Part shown: in pieces, positions 34,428-46,574 of the stretch | How the letters are laid out: every line of letters starts with the position of its first letter | How positions within the stretch are numbered: the stretch's first letter is position 1 | Position numbers and translations under genes: made by a program | Notes under the pieces: generated by a model | What the model saw: only the letters and a program-made list of their open reading frames with translations | What the model was told of the DNA's origin: nothing | Databases searched by the model: none | From: Purpureocillium takamizusanense | Lineage: Eukaryota > Ascomycota > Sordariomycetes > Hypocreales > Ophiocordycipitaceae | NCBI RefSeq assembly: GCF_022605165.1 | Contig: NC_063074.1 | Coordinates: 337,501 to 401,500 of the forward strand | Direction of reading: 5' to 3' | DNA length: 64,000 nucleotides

Positions 34428-37400
34428 ATGCGCTCGCACCCGCTGCTGGCCCGGTCCACCGCGCCGCCACCGCCAGCTTCGTCCGCATCGCCCGACATCA
34501 TGCCTACCGGCGCCAGGCGTGGCGCGCCCATGTGCGCTGGCTGGCCGACGTCGCCAACGAGGCGAACCTGAAGCGGCGAGGCACGCTCGCCCGTGAGTAT
34601 CGAGTCGGACTCAACCGAGGCACGCGCGCACCATGGCTAACCCTCCCCGACAGTCCCGTCGCAGTCGCGCTTCAATGAGATCGGCGTGCAGCAACTGAGC
34701 TCGCATGTCTTCAATCAAGTATTCCCCGACGGATGCAAGCCTCCGCCCGAGGAGCTTGTCCGGCTCTCCCGCGACCATCTGCGCCGTCATGACCTGCTTG
34801 GCAAAAACACCGACGACTCCGCGCCCATCGCCTTCGACCTGCCCCAGCTACACGGGCGCACCCTCGACGAGCACTTCTTCAAGCTCGGGACTGACTGCGC
34901 TGAGCCCTACCTGAGCCATGCGAAGCAGTTCGTCCGCTCCAGCGTTCCCCCAAAGCCCCGCAAGTGGGTGCGGCGGAGCGGCTGGACCAAGTACTATCCC
35001 GATGGCCGAACCGAGCAAGTCGATGCGCCCAACGAAGAGATGCTCTGCTTTGACACAGAGGCCCTATGGAAGGAGAGCCCCTTCTCCGTCATGGCGTGCG
35101 CGGCGAGTCCCACTGCTTGGTACGCCTGGCTGTCGCCCTGGCTTCTGGGCGAGACGAAGAATGACCGGCAACTCATTCCGCTCGGCAACCCGACCCAGGC
35201 GCGCATCATCGTCGGGCACAATGTCGGCTACGACCGCGCCAGAGTCAGGGAGGAGTACGACATCAAGCAGTCCCGGAACGCATTCATCGACACCATGTCC
35301 CTTCACGTCGCTGTCAACGGCATGTGCTCACAACAGCGCCCGACGTGGATGAAACACAAAAAGAACCGCGAGCTGAGAGAGAGGGTAGCCACGCAGACCC
35401 CTGACAACGAGCTTGCGGAGCTACTCAGCAACCGGAGTATGCAGGAGGAAGAAGAGCTGTGGGTGGAAAGGAGCTCCGTCAACTCGTTGCGAGACGTGGC
35501 CAAGTTTCACCTCAACGTCGCCATCGACAAGGCCATGCGTGACGATTTTGGCGAGCTGGACCGCCAAGGCGTGGTGGCCAAACTCGACATGCTCCTCGAC
35601 TACTGCGCGGCCGACGTGTCCATCACGCATCGCGTATACCAGATCGTCTTCCCCAATTTTCTCGACGTGTGCCCTCACCCCGTCAGCTTCGCCGCCTTGC
35701 GACATCTCGCCTCCGTGATCCTGCCCGTCAACAAGACCTGGGACGCTTACATAGCCAACGCCGAGGCCACCTACCACAAACTCTCGGATGCCGTCCAGGA
35801 GAGGCTCGTCGGTCTCGCCGACAAGGCCCTCGAGCTCAAGGATGACCCGGAAAAGTGGCAACACGACCCCTGGATGATGCAGCTCGACTGGTCTGGTCAA
35901 GAAATCCGCATGGTCAAGGGCAAGCGCAAAAACGATCCTCCCAGACCGGCCGCGCGACAGAAGAAGCCGGGCATGCCGCAGTGGTACAAGGACCTTTTCG
36001 CGAAAAACGACGCCCCCATCAGCATCACGGTGCGAACGCGCATCGCCCCTCTGCTCTTGAAGATGTCCTGGGATGGCCACCCGCTCTTCTGGTCGGACAA
36101 ATACGGCTGGGTTTTCAGGGTGCCCAAGGGTGAATGCGACAAGTACACAGGGAAGCAGATGCTTCATTGCGTCTTCGACGACACGGAGGCGGCCCTACGA
36201 GACGACAGACTGCACGCCTACTTCAAGCTCCCTCACAAGGACGGGCCGACCGCTCGTTGCGTCAATCCGATGGCCAAGGGTTATCTGAGCTACTTTGAAA
36301 ATGGCACTCTCTCGTCCGAGTACTCGTACGCCAAGGAAGCGCTCGAGATGAATGCATCGTGTTCGTACTGGATGAGCGCGCGAGATCGCATCATGTCGCA
36401 AGTGGTCGTCTACGAAGACGAGTTGGGCCAAGCTGCCGGCAAGAAGCGAAGGGGCAGACGGTCGCCCGAGGACACTCACGGCTTCATCTTGCCCCAGGTC
36501 ATCCCCATGGGCACCATCACGAGACGAGCCGTGGAGAACACATGGCTCACCGCGAGCAACGCCAAGAAGAACAGGGTGGGATCCGAGCTCAAGGCCATGG
36601 TCAAGGCCCCGCGGGGCTACTGCTTCGTCGGCGCGGACGTCGACTCCCAGGAGCTGTGGATTGCCAGTTTGGTTGGCGATGCGACGTTCAAGATCCACGG
36701 GGGCAACGCGGTGGGGTTCATGACGCTCGAGGGAAACAAGGCCGCAGGCACGGATCTCCACTCGCGGACGGCGTCGATCCTGGGCATATCGCGAAACGAC
36801 GCAAAGGTCTTCAACTACGGCCGCATCTACGGGGCCGGGTTGAAGTTTGCGGCGACGCTGCTCCGACAGTTCAACCCCGGCCTGTCGGAGAGGGAGACGA
36901 TGGAGGTGGCGTCGAAGCTGTACGCCAACACCAAGGGCACCAAGACGAACAGAAAGACAATCTACAAGCGACCGTTCTGGCGCGGGGGCACCGAGTCGTT
37001 TGTCTTCAACAAGCTCGAGGAGTTCGCCGAGCAGGAACGGCCCAGGACGCCAGTGCTGGGCGCCGGCATCACGGAGGCGCTGATGGGTCGGTTCATCGGC
37101 AAGGGCGGCTATCTGACGTCGCGAATCAACTGGGCCATTCAGTCGTCGGGGGTCGACTATCTGCACCTCCTGATCGTATCAATGGACTTTCTCATCCGCC
37201 GCTACAACATCGATGCGCGCCTGGCCATTACGGTGCATGACGAAATCCGCTACCTGGTGAAGGAGGAAGACAGATACCGGGCCGCGCTGGCTCTGCAGGT
37301 GGCCAACGTGTGGACGCGGGCCATGTTTGCGCAGCAAGCGGGCATCAATGACCTGCCGCAGTCGTGCGCGTACTTTTCGGCCGTGGACATTGATCACGTC

Positions 37401-37916
37401 CTGCGCAAGGAAGTGGACATGGAGTGCATCACGCCCAGCCACCCGACGCCCATCCCGCCCGGCGAGAGCCTCGACATCAATGCGCTGCTCGACAAGGGCG
37501 AGGAGGCGCTCCTGGACCCAGGCGTCGTCCCGGAGCCGAGGCACGCGCCGAACTTAGACGGCATCGAGTACCAGCAGCGCGTGCCCGTGATGCAGGCGAT
37601 CGAGGGCGAGTCGGGAACCAGCCTGCCGTTCATCCGAGCGCAGGTCGCGAGCGACGACGCCGAAATTCGCGACATCATCAAGGAGATCAAAAAGGCGGAA
37701 GAGGCGGCCGCGCCCAAGGACAAGCCCATGAGCAAACGGTCGCTGCGCAACGTGCTGCCGTACCAGGCGCACCCACAGCTGGTGCCCATGGAGGAGCCCC
37801 TGTCGGTGGCCGAGGCGCTAGGCGCGCGGCATCGAAGCGGACAGGGCGGCAAGGGCGGGTGGTCCTCGTGGACGAAGAGTTCGGCAAAGGGCTCGCGGCC
37901 GACGTGGAGGATCTGA
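34424..37916 (+). CDS. mip1: Mitochondrial DNA polymerase gamma (MIP1)
   Basis: Family A polymerase that replicates and proofreads mitochondrial DNA. Exons 34424..34592 and 34654..37916 give 1143 residues. The first exon encodes an Ala/Arg/His-rich, acid-free N terminus (MNALAPAAGPVHRAA...), as expected of a mitochondrial presequence. The 3'-5' exonuclease Exo I motif FDTE is near residue 189-192. Polymerase motifs are A (VGADVDSQELW, Asp ~717), B (NYGRIYGAGLKFAATLLRQF) and C (TVHDEIRY, Asp ~919), all intact. About 220 residues follow motif C, ending Lys/Ser/Gly-rich; fungal MIP1 proteins usually have such a C-terminal extension. The intron (34593..34653) has GTGAGT and CAG ends. Confidence 0.96.
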
Positions 37917-39020
37917 CGACTACGACGATGTATGGATAGGCGACGCCTCAATGTTGGCGGCATGCCGTTGCTTGTGCCGCGCATGTTGACGATGTACAAA
38001 GTACGTGGGGCCACTCACGAGGGGCTGGGAGCTGTAGGCACCCTCTCCTGCAAGGGGGGCATCTAATAGTCGCGGCGTATGATAGCGCAGGATACTGTAC
38101 AAAATTAATTGTTCAATGCGAATAATGCTCCTTTATTATGCACTACATGATGCCCACGCCCACTCATCAGGGTCGCGGAGTCGCGTTGGGGCATTGACTC
38201 GTGCGTGTCACGGACATGGGAGGACCAACAGACAGCGAGCAGCCCGCTGCTGAAGGATGACAGCCATCACCGAAATAACATGCACTTTAAACAGGGCAAG
38301 GCAGGGCAGCCAACGACGACGCCTCCCAACGACGCGGCAGCGGCACTGTGCTAACGTACTAATAAGGTAGTGGAGGCACGAAGCGCTACTGTACCACGAC
38401 TACCACAGTACGTGCCCACTAGGTGGGTGACAGTGCGGGGCACGGACGACCGGGGGCCACCAGCTGTACCTGTAGACTCGGCGTTTGTGGCATCATGCAG
38501 GCGCCGTTGGCGGGGTCGAGCGATGCTTGAGAGCCGCCTGGGGCGGGGAAGGCACCTCACGCTTGGGAGCTTATTTGCATTTGCGTGCCGAGTCGCCATT
38601 GTGGCACGACACGACCCGCCCCAGTCCATCCACTGATCTCCAAAAGCAAGGTCTTCTTTAACTAGGTAACTAACAGCCCAGCTACGTCAGACGAGGGCCG
38701 GCCGCATACGTCGTGCCTTATCGCTCGCTGCCGGACTACGTACCTGCTCCCCCCCTCCAAGCTCTCTGCTCCCTAGCGACGCTTGGCCACCAGACCAAGC
38801 TCGCCCGCCTTCTTCAGTCCCCCAGCTTTCCAGCTTCCACACCATTCGACTCGCTGGAACCCGCACAGGCGTCTGCGAACCGTCTTCTCGACATACACGC
38901 CGACGAGCTCAAGCTCGGCCATCGCTCGCTGCACATCCCGTCCACCCCCCCGTCCCCGTCGCCCCCCAGGCGCTGCCCCTCGTGTACCACTCTGAGGGGG
39001 GACCGACCCCGTCAAACAGC
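37917..39020. other. Intergenic between mip1 and the YBP2-like gene
   Basis: About 1.1 kb between two genes in tandem; it should hold the mip1 3' UTR and the promoter of the next gene. A CT/CCCC-rich leader lies at 38920-39000. No RNA gene or repeat family recognised. Confidence 0.55.
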
Positions 39021-40906
39021 ATGGCCGCCACCACCTCCTCCACCGCCGCCGCCGCCACCTCCGACGAGGTCGTTCGGCGGCTCAGGGAGTCCAAGCCGCC
39101 CGCCACGGACCGCTTCACCTACCTGACCATCATCGACAAGTCCCTGTCCCCGGAGGTGCTGCCGGCCCTCCAGGAGATCCTGGAGGATGTCGAGCTGACG
39201 GGCGACATTGGATGGGACCTGGTTGAGATGCTCATTGACGTGCCCGGCAGCGAGCCCTGCCTCGAGAGCATCGCCCGCCTCGGCAACCCCCGCGAGGTCA
39301 TCCTCAAGGTGCTGCAGGTCATGGACATCACCACGGGCAAGGGTGAGAACGGCGCCGAGGGCAACAAGGCCTTTGTCACCCTCTGCGGCATGCTCGGCAT
39401 CCTGCACAAGCGCCTGCAGGTCAAGGCGCCCTCGCGCTTCCTGCACACGACGCTCGACACGGTCCACAGGTCCTACGACCCGACCAGCGCCGAAGCGACG
39501 GCCGCCGTCATCGCCCTCGTCCGCTCCCTGTCGGGCCAGAAGCGCCCGCCGCTGCCCACGCGCCAGTCGAGCACCATGCTCGACAACCCCTTCCAGGAGA
39601 GCGACCCGGCCAAGAGCGCCCCCGACCCCGAGGCCGACAAGACGGACCAGCTCAACGCAAACGAGCCCGAGGTCATGGAGCTGCTGCTGCAGTCCTTCAT
39701 CACCAATATCATCGAGGCCTACGTCAACACCAACAGCCTCGAGTGGGCGTCGAGGCTGTTCGAGTACACGTACCCGGACAGAATAGTGCCGGGAAAGAAG
39801 ACGATGACGCAAGCCTTCAACGAAGTGGAGGAGCTCCAAGCGCGGGACGCGCTGGTTGGGCAGCTCGTGGTCAGTTGATCAAGATTCTTATACCACGTCG
39901 TGTTTCCGGTAGCTGACGATTCCTATAGGCCGTTGCAGGCGACATTGGTCTGTCCAACGTGCCCCTCTCCAAACTGAAGGCGTCTCTCGAGGACATTTGC
40001 ACAGACCCCCTGGCTCTGGACTTTGACCCCGCGAGACCGGACGAGATCATGATGTCCACGGGCGGGCTAGTATGCTTGGTGGCCTACAAGATATTCGCCT
40101 CGGACGTTTTCGACGCGAACCAGCCGCTGCCCGACATGCACATGTTCCCTGACCACCACCAGATGCTGAAGCTCTTCCTGGGAGAGAGCGAGGATCCGCA
40201 GGCGCAGGTAGCCAGCAACCCCGGCACAGTAGAGTCGCTCCTGGTCATGGCCATATGGCTGGACGGGTCCCGGCGTCTCACGGCGGCGGCAGAGGGTACT
40301 GAGGCCAACTTCATGGCGTACCATCACCTCCTGACCCTCATCTCCGTTTTGCACCCCAACGTGCGGGTGCGCAACGCAGCGACGGTCGTGTCTGGCGCGG
40401 TCCTGCATGCCGATCCGGACGAGGAGGACAGGCTCGCCATTCTGGAGGATCTACTGGAGAACTGCATGTTTTCGTCGCTGCAGGCTTGCGCAGTGACGTG
40501 GCTCAAGGAAGAAATCATCACCGCCAAGAAGACGGGATCAAGGAACCGCTTCAGCAGCGCCGAGTGCCTCGACTCGCTGCAGTACACGCTGTTCCCCAGC
40601 CTGACATATCTCAAGGAGGCGGACACGGACACGCTGCTGGAGTTTTGGACGCAGAGCGCGCCGCTGCTGCTGCAGGTTGCCAACTTTGCGCTCTTCTTGT
40701 ACGGCGGCAGCGAGTACAAGGACCTGGCGCCTGCCGGGATGGCGGCGGCGATTGAGCACAGGTACGTTGAGCCGCTGCTCCACGCGGCCAAGGCACTCTT
40801 AGCGGAGGTGGAGAAGACGGGTATCGAGGCGCAGGACGCGGAGCCCGAGACCCTGATGCAGTTGGGGATTTTGGCGGACACGCTCGGCCGAGTACCGTTG
40901 CAGTGA
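39021..40906 (+). CDS. YAP-binding/ALF4/Glomulin family protein (YBP2-like)
   Basis: Helical-repeat protein of the family that includes yeast Ybp1/Ybp2 (oxidative stress, kinetochore), plant ALF4 and human glomulin (an inhibitor of cullin-RBX1). Exons 39021..39869 and 39929..40906 give 608 residues; the junction is phase 0 (QLV then AVAGDIGLSNVPLSKLK). The hallmark N-terminal block is DLVEMLIDVPGSEPCLESIARLGNPREVILKVL near residues 62-95, of which SIARLGNPREVILKVL is the most diagnostic part. The rest is predicted all-helical with a short Pro/Asp-rich insert near residues 175-205. Which of the family roles applies cannot be decided here. The first in-frame ATG was used; the frame is open for 13 codons upstream without an ATG. 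Confidence 0.8.
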
Positions 40907-42541
40907 GAAGACGCGCCCCGGTGGCGGAGGGAGGGGGCAAAGGAGGAGGGGCTACCGGGCCCCGGCAGGCTCGGGACCAGCGCCCACGCGGGCCCTGCGG
41001 ATGATGAACGGCTGGGTCACCACCACCCGCGCAAAGGCCCTCACCTAGGTGCCTTGGCTTTTAGCGCAGGTGTGCGGTAGTCTAGGAAGCCGGAGTGCGG
41101 GACGCGGGACATGTACAACTGATCAAAGCGACCTGGTGGCGACAGGAACTGGCGGATGCATGGACTGATGGATGGCTGGCTGGGTTGGTCGTTGGAGGAT
41201 TTTGGTCGCTCACTGCTGGCGGGTTGCGCCTCGGCGTCTGTCTTTGCTAGGGTAAACAGCCTACCGTAGGTAGAGTAAGTATATAGTGAATTGCTGCGCC
41301 TGTTCGAGCCGACAAGTCCGCGACGGATGCGATGCCATGGCAGACGGCTTGTCTGTATGCGGGAGGAGGAGATGAGCTGAGCAGCATGGAGGCACAGGAT
41401 GGCTCTATGGGGGCTGGCCCGTTGTGCTTACGATAGCCATGACATCCCACAACGCGCCCGCTCGTCACACCTAGGCACGGGCAGAGGCGACAACCAGACC
41501 AGATCCAACTGCCGGGATTGACGGGGCCTAGTACCTTAGGCACATGCAAGGGCATAGCGCCTTTTGGGAACGCAACGCAGTGACGCACACCACTCTACTC
41601 GCGCGAGGTGCCTTAATTACTAACGCACTTTCTAGGTAGCTACCTTACTACCTTACCTGATCCAGGTTCCTTGCCGTATGTACGAATAGCAGGTCAAGAT
41701 AGTAATAGCTCACCGGGGGCCGGAGTTTGCTGGGACGTCTGTCCTACGGGGTACGGAGAGGCAGAGAAGATGCCGTGCCGTCCGGACAAGGACAGGAAGC
41801 AGGTTCGTGCGCGCGTGCTCTGCGTCGGGCTTTTAGAGGGTTAGTAGTGGGTGGGCATCATATGCCTAGCGGGCGGGCCAGCTGCCCGTCCGTCCGTAGA
41901 TGCCGACTACCTTACCTTAGGTGCCGCGGCTTGGCCGGGGCGGCCCCTCCAAAGAAGTTCCGGGGAGTCCAGGGCGGGCGAGCTCCCTCGCTCCCGTCGT
42001 GTCCTACGGGCAGGCCGCCAGCGACCGAGGCCACTGGAGCCGGTTGGCTGGCGGGACCCAACGCTCCGCGACCTGGACCGGACCTTCCTGGGTGGCGATC
42101 CCCCATGACACCCGTGGACCACTGGACGTAGCGGTTACTGGCGCCCGCGCTGGTGGCGGGGGTGATGGTGGGTGATGTCACGCCAACAAAAAGGTGCTTC
42201 CGCCTCAAGATTCTCGACTAATAAGGTACCTAACTTACCTACAGTCTGCTTTAGGCATGGACAAAGAATTCGAGTCGGAAACGCTTCGCATGCGACCCTG
42301 CGTCGACGATCCCTTTTCTAGGTTGCATTCGGCCGACTGATTACTCTGATCCTGCCTTTCCTTCGTCTCTTCTCTTGCCTCATTTCTTCGCAAGTCCCAT
42401 CTACGCGCCCAATTGACGTCTTTTTCATCTCGTATAACTACTCCGTTACCCGAACGAACCACCGACGGCTCTCGGCAGCTGGCGTCGTTTGACGGACGAC
42501 CCACGGTTTGCGTGCCTCCCGGCATCAGTCCACCACCACCC
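40907..42541. other. 1.6 kb intergenic region rich in TACCTAGGTA-like motifs
   Basis: Upstream of the glucosyltransferase-like gene. Short AGGTA/TACCT blocks recur at about 41042-41052, 41262-41276, 41470-41478, 41530-41543, 41630-41655, 41908-41924 and 42222-42242. Other open frames are short. No RNA gene seen. Confidence 0.55.
42257..42340 (+). promoter_or_regulatory. Upstream ORF (27 codons) ahead of the glucosyltransferase-like gene
   Basis: An ATG at 42257 opens a 27-codon frame ending in TGA at 42340, about 200 bases before the main ATG at 42542. It is coherent in composition (MDKEFESETLRM...), but no splice option was found that joins it in frame to the main gene, so it is read as a uORF if the leader reaches this far. 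Confidence 0.35.
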
Positions 42542-45500
42542 ATGGCGCAACCGCCGCAGCAATATGGCCGCGGCGGCGCCAATGACGACGACGACGAGGT
42601 CGCCCCTGACGATGTGTCGTCGCCGAACCCTGTGGCGGGCGCCGTCTCCCACGACCAGGACAGACTGCCGGCGATCGTCGTCGCGTCTGGCGAGGGAAAC
42701 ACAGTCGACTCGAACTTTGGCCTTGGCATCGACGGCGCTGGTGACGACGACGATACCCACGACAACGCAATGCAACGGCCACCCGCACGGCCGCGCATCC
42801 CGTCGCTGCTCAGCCCGCCGCGCCAGGCCGCCGCCAAGCACAGGAAGAAGTCGGAGCCTTTCCTCCCGGCGAGGGGCCGGGACAGCTTCCGCGGCTCCGT
42901 CGTCCTGACGAGGTGGCACACGGCCCAGGGCCCCAAGGACGACGACTGGGCGGCGGAAAACGATGTGCCGTTGCTGCTGGACACGGAGGAGATGGCCTCG
43001 GACGACGATAGCCCGTCTTCGGACGACGAGGGCGGCGATGGCAAGCACGACATCGAGGACGCAGATATCGCTGCGGCGGCGGCGGGCGGCGACTCGAAGA
43101 GATCGTCGCAGGATGACTCGCGCTTCTTTCGCTGGTTCCGGCTGTGCAACGAGCACTGCAACACAAAGGCCAAGGTCAAAAAGGACGGCCGCCTGCGCAT
43201 CACGGTCCAGGAGACGGCCAACACGGGATACCTCGCCAAGGCGCTCGGCACCGCCACGCAGAGGATCGCGCCGCCCGGGAAGCGCGCGCCGCCGCGGCGT
43301 CGCATCCCCACGCCCGACTCCATCGCGCCTCAGCCTCGCCTCAGCATCGTCATCATGGTCATCGGCTCGCGGGGCGACATCCAACCCTTCCTCAAGATCG
43401 GCAAGGTGCTCAAGGAGCAGTACGGCCACCGCGTCCGCGTCGCCACGCACCCGGCCTTCCGCGACCTCGTCGAGCGCGAGACGGGGCTCGAGTTCTTTTC
43501 CGTCGGCGGCGACCCCTCGGAGCTCATGGCCTTCATGGTCAAGAACCCGGGCATGATCCCCTCCCTGCAGACCGTCCGCGCCGGTGAGATCGGCAAGCGC
43601 CGCGAGGCCATGGCCACCATGTTCGAGGGCTTCTGGAGGTCCTGCATCCACGCCACCGACGACGACAAGGACAAGGCCAACTTCAAGCTCATGGGCGACA
43701 AGGACCCCTTTGTGGCCGACTGCATCATCGCCAACCCCCCTAGCTTCGCGCACATGCACTGCGCCGAGGCCCTGGGCGTGCCGCTGCACCTTGTCTTCAC
43801 CTTCCCCTACACGCCCACCCAGGCGTTCCCCCACCCCCTCGCCAGCATCAAAAAGTCCAACGTCGACCCCGGGTACACAAACTTCATCTCCTACCCCCTC
43901 GTCGACATGATGGTCTGGCAGGGGCTCGGCGACCTCGTCAACAACTTCCGCGTCAACACCCTGTCCCTAGACCCCGTCTCGACGCTGTGGGCGCCGGGCG
44001 CGACCTACCGCCTGCACGTGCCCTTCACATACCTCTGGTCTCCCGGTCTGGTCCCGAAGCCCGCGGACTGGGGCGAGGAGATTGACGTGACCGGCTTCGT
44101 CTTCCTCGACCTGGCGGGGGCGTTCAAGCCCGACCCGGCGCTCGTCAAGTTCCTCGAGGCGGGGGAGAAGCCCATATATATTGGTTTTGGGTCCATTGTG
44201 GTAGACGACGCCGAGAGATTCACCGATATGATCTTTGACGCCATCGAAAAGGCCGGCGTTCGGGCCCTGGTGTCCCGAGGATGGGGAGGCTTCGGTCGAG
44301 ACGACGTGCCGGACAACGTCTTCATGCTCGGCAACGTGCCTCACGACTGGCTGTTTCCCCAGGTCAAGGCGTGCGTCATCCACGGCGGCGCTGGCACCAC
44401 GGCGATTGCCCTCAAGTGCGGACTGCCGACCATGATCGTCCCCTTCTTCGGCGACCAGCACTTCTGGGGCAACATGGTCGGCAGCTCAGGGGTGGGGCCG
44501 GCGCCCGTCCCGTACAGGGAGCTGACCTCGGACAAGCTCGCCGACGGAATGAAGTACCTCCTGACGGATGAGGCCAAGGAAGCGGCGGGGAGGATTGCCG
44601 ACGACATTGAAAAGGACGGCGACGGCGCCGAAAAAGCCGTCCTGTCCTTCCAAAAGCACCTCCGGCAGTACGGACCGACCTCGCTGCGCTGTTCGCTTCT
44701 CAAGAACCAGGTCGGCGTGTGGCACGTCAAGGGCACGAGCATCCACCTCGGTCCGCTGGCGGCCGACATCCTGGTCGATAGGGGGGAGCTGAGCTGGAAG
44801 AAGCTGCGGCTCCTGCGGCACATGGAGTGGAACGACTTCGTGGGGCCCGGAGAGCCGTTTACGGGTCTCGCCGGGTCGTTGACGGAGACGGTCAGGGACA
44901 CGGTAGTCGGCATCGGCGGCGCGCCGTACCGCATCGGCAAGACGGCTACGAAGAGAATCAAGGGCAAGATCAACAAGAGCAAGAAGAAGAAACGCGAAGC
45001 CGAGGACGGCGCGGCGGCGACTGGAAGCGCAAGTGATCAAGAGGCCGATCGAAGCGAGAAACAAGCCACGAGACCTAAAGCCCCACGAAAGGAGTCGGTC
45101 GTCACACCAGGTCCAGGGGAGTACGTCACCGACGTCACCCACAGCGTCGGCCTGACGGCAAAGGCCATCGCCATGGCGCCCGTCAGCGTTGCGCTCGCCC
45201 TCGCGCAGGGCTTCCACAACGCGCCGCGCCTGTACGGCGACGACACGGTGCGGCGGCCGACGCGCGTCACGGGCTTCCGCTCCGGCCTCGTCGCGTCGCG
45301 CAGGGAGCTGGTCTACGGCTTCTACGACGGCATCACGGGCGTGGTGCGGCTGCCGGCACGCGGGGCCAAGGCTGGCGGCTTCGGCGGCTTCGTCAAGGGC
45401 ACGGCCATGGGCCTCGGCGGGCTCGTCCTCAAGCCCATCTCAGCCGTGGTCGGCCCCGTCGGCTTCACGCTGCAGGGCGTGGCCAAGCAGGCGGATCGCT

Positions 45501-46165
45501 GGCGGCGGCAGCCGCACAAGCTCATCCGCCGGGCGCGCATCCGCCAGGGCCAGCGCGAGACCCAGGCGCTGCGGCCCGACGAGCTGCAGCGCACGCGCGA
45601 CCAGGTCGTCGACGGGTGGCACACCATGAAGCAGCTCGAGCGCGCCGTCGTCGAGGCGGAGCGTCGTCACGGCATTGCCGGCCACATCGACCACCTGACG
45701 CTCGACACGAGCATCATGTTTGCCGACGCCGACGTCGCCCGCTGGTGCCTCGCGCAGCTGCGCAAGGGCGCCGGCGTGGACGAGGTGCTTGACGCGTCGT
45801 TCAAGAACAAAGGCACCGCCCGCTCGTGGAAGCCCCTGGGCCGCGTGGCGACGGACAAGAAGGTCGTTGCGGCGGCGGCGGCGCATTCATCTGCGGATAA
45901 CAAGGCAGGCAAGGCGGCCGTGGTCAACGGGCAGAGGTCTTCGACGGAGAGGATGGCCACGGACGGCAAGGGAGGCGGCAACACCCCCAAGGACAACAAC
46001 AACAACAACAAGGAGCCACGGGGCCTGCACGCGCCCGCAGCGCCACCTCCTCCCGCGCACTTGAAACAAGACGCGGCCACGAACGGCAGTAAGGAAACGG
46101 CACCGACGGGACCGACGGCCCCCCCAACGGAGCAAGCCGCGCTGCTGCAGGAGAAGCAGCAGGTC

Positions 46166-46197
<32 letters not shown>

Positions 46198-46249
46198 CGC
46201 AAACGCCACCATGACGAACGGGGAAACGGCACCCGTGGCGGCTGCGTAG
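42542..46249 (+). CDS. Sterol 3-beta-glucosyltransferase-like GT28/GT1 protein
   Basis: Predicted UDP-sugar-dependent glycosyltransferase of the fungal sterol/lipid glucosyltransferase type; single exon, 1235 residues. Residues 1-260 are acidic, Asp-rich and disordered. The GT28 N-terminal domain starts at LSIVIMVIGSRGDIQPFL (~267). The C-terminal donor-binding domain has HGGAGTTAIALKCGLP near residue 612, followed by PFFGDQHFWG. A Lys-rich linker follows, then a Gly-rich region (residues ~855-985, with GGFGGFVKGTAMGLGGLVLK and KPISAVVGP) resembling the C-terminal lipid-transfer/membrane segments of ATG2/VPS13 proteins. The tail is Ala/Asn/Gln-rich low complexity. No GRAM-PH-GRAM region as in ATG26 was seen, so it is not a classic ATG26. 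The frame is open upstream to 42413 without an ATG. Confidence 0.8.
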
Positions 46250-46574
46250 TGTTTTTTTCTTTCATAATTCCTCTATGTTACGTTATTACATGGTATGGGG
46301 GGGGACAACTTGTGAATATACCCGGACAGGGCGTCATGGGGGCGTGCCTTGTAGCGCTGTAAAGAGAGTTTCACGGTGTGGGTTGTTAGAATCATATATG
46401 CATAGAAAAAGGTCATTGTCTCATCTCATGACTGTGGATGGTTTAGTCAACAGTCTATGGCATGCCGTGGCATCGCAGTTCGTCTCGTGTACGCTTTTGG
46501 ATGACCCTTGTTTGCAGGAGGGCCCCCGGCGGCACCCAAGTCTATGTCGCATTTCTCTGTACCCCTGATGACCG
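46250..46574. other. Shared 3' region of convergent genes
   Basis: 325 bases between the stop codons of the glucosyltransferase-like gene and spp2. Only 3' UTR sequence is expected; nothing else seen. Confidence 0.6.

Noticed and set aside
42257..42541. Upstream coding exon for the glucosyltransferase-like gene
   Set aside because: Candidate donor after TCTAG joined to the AAG acceptor before 42392 runs into a stop (TGA at 42414) before the main frame; it was kept only as a possible uORF.
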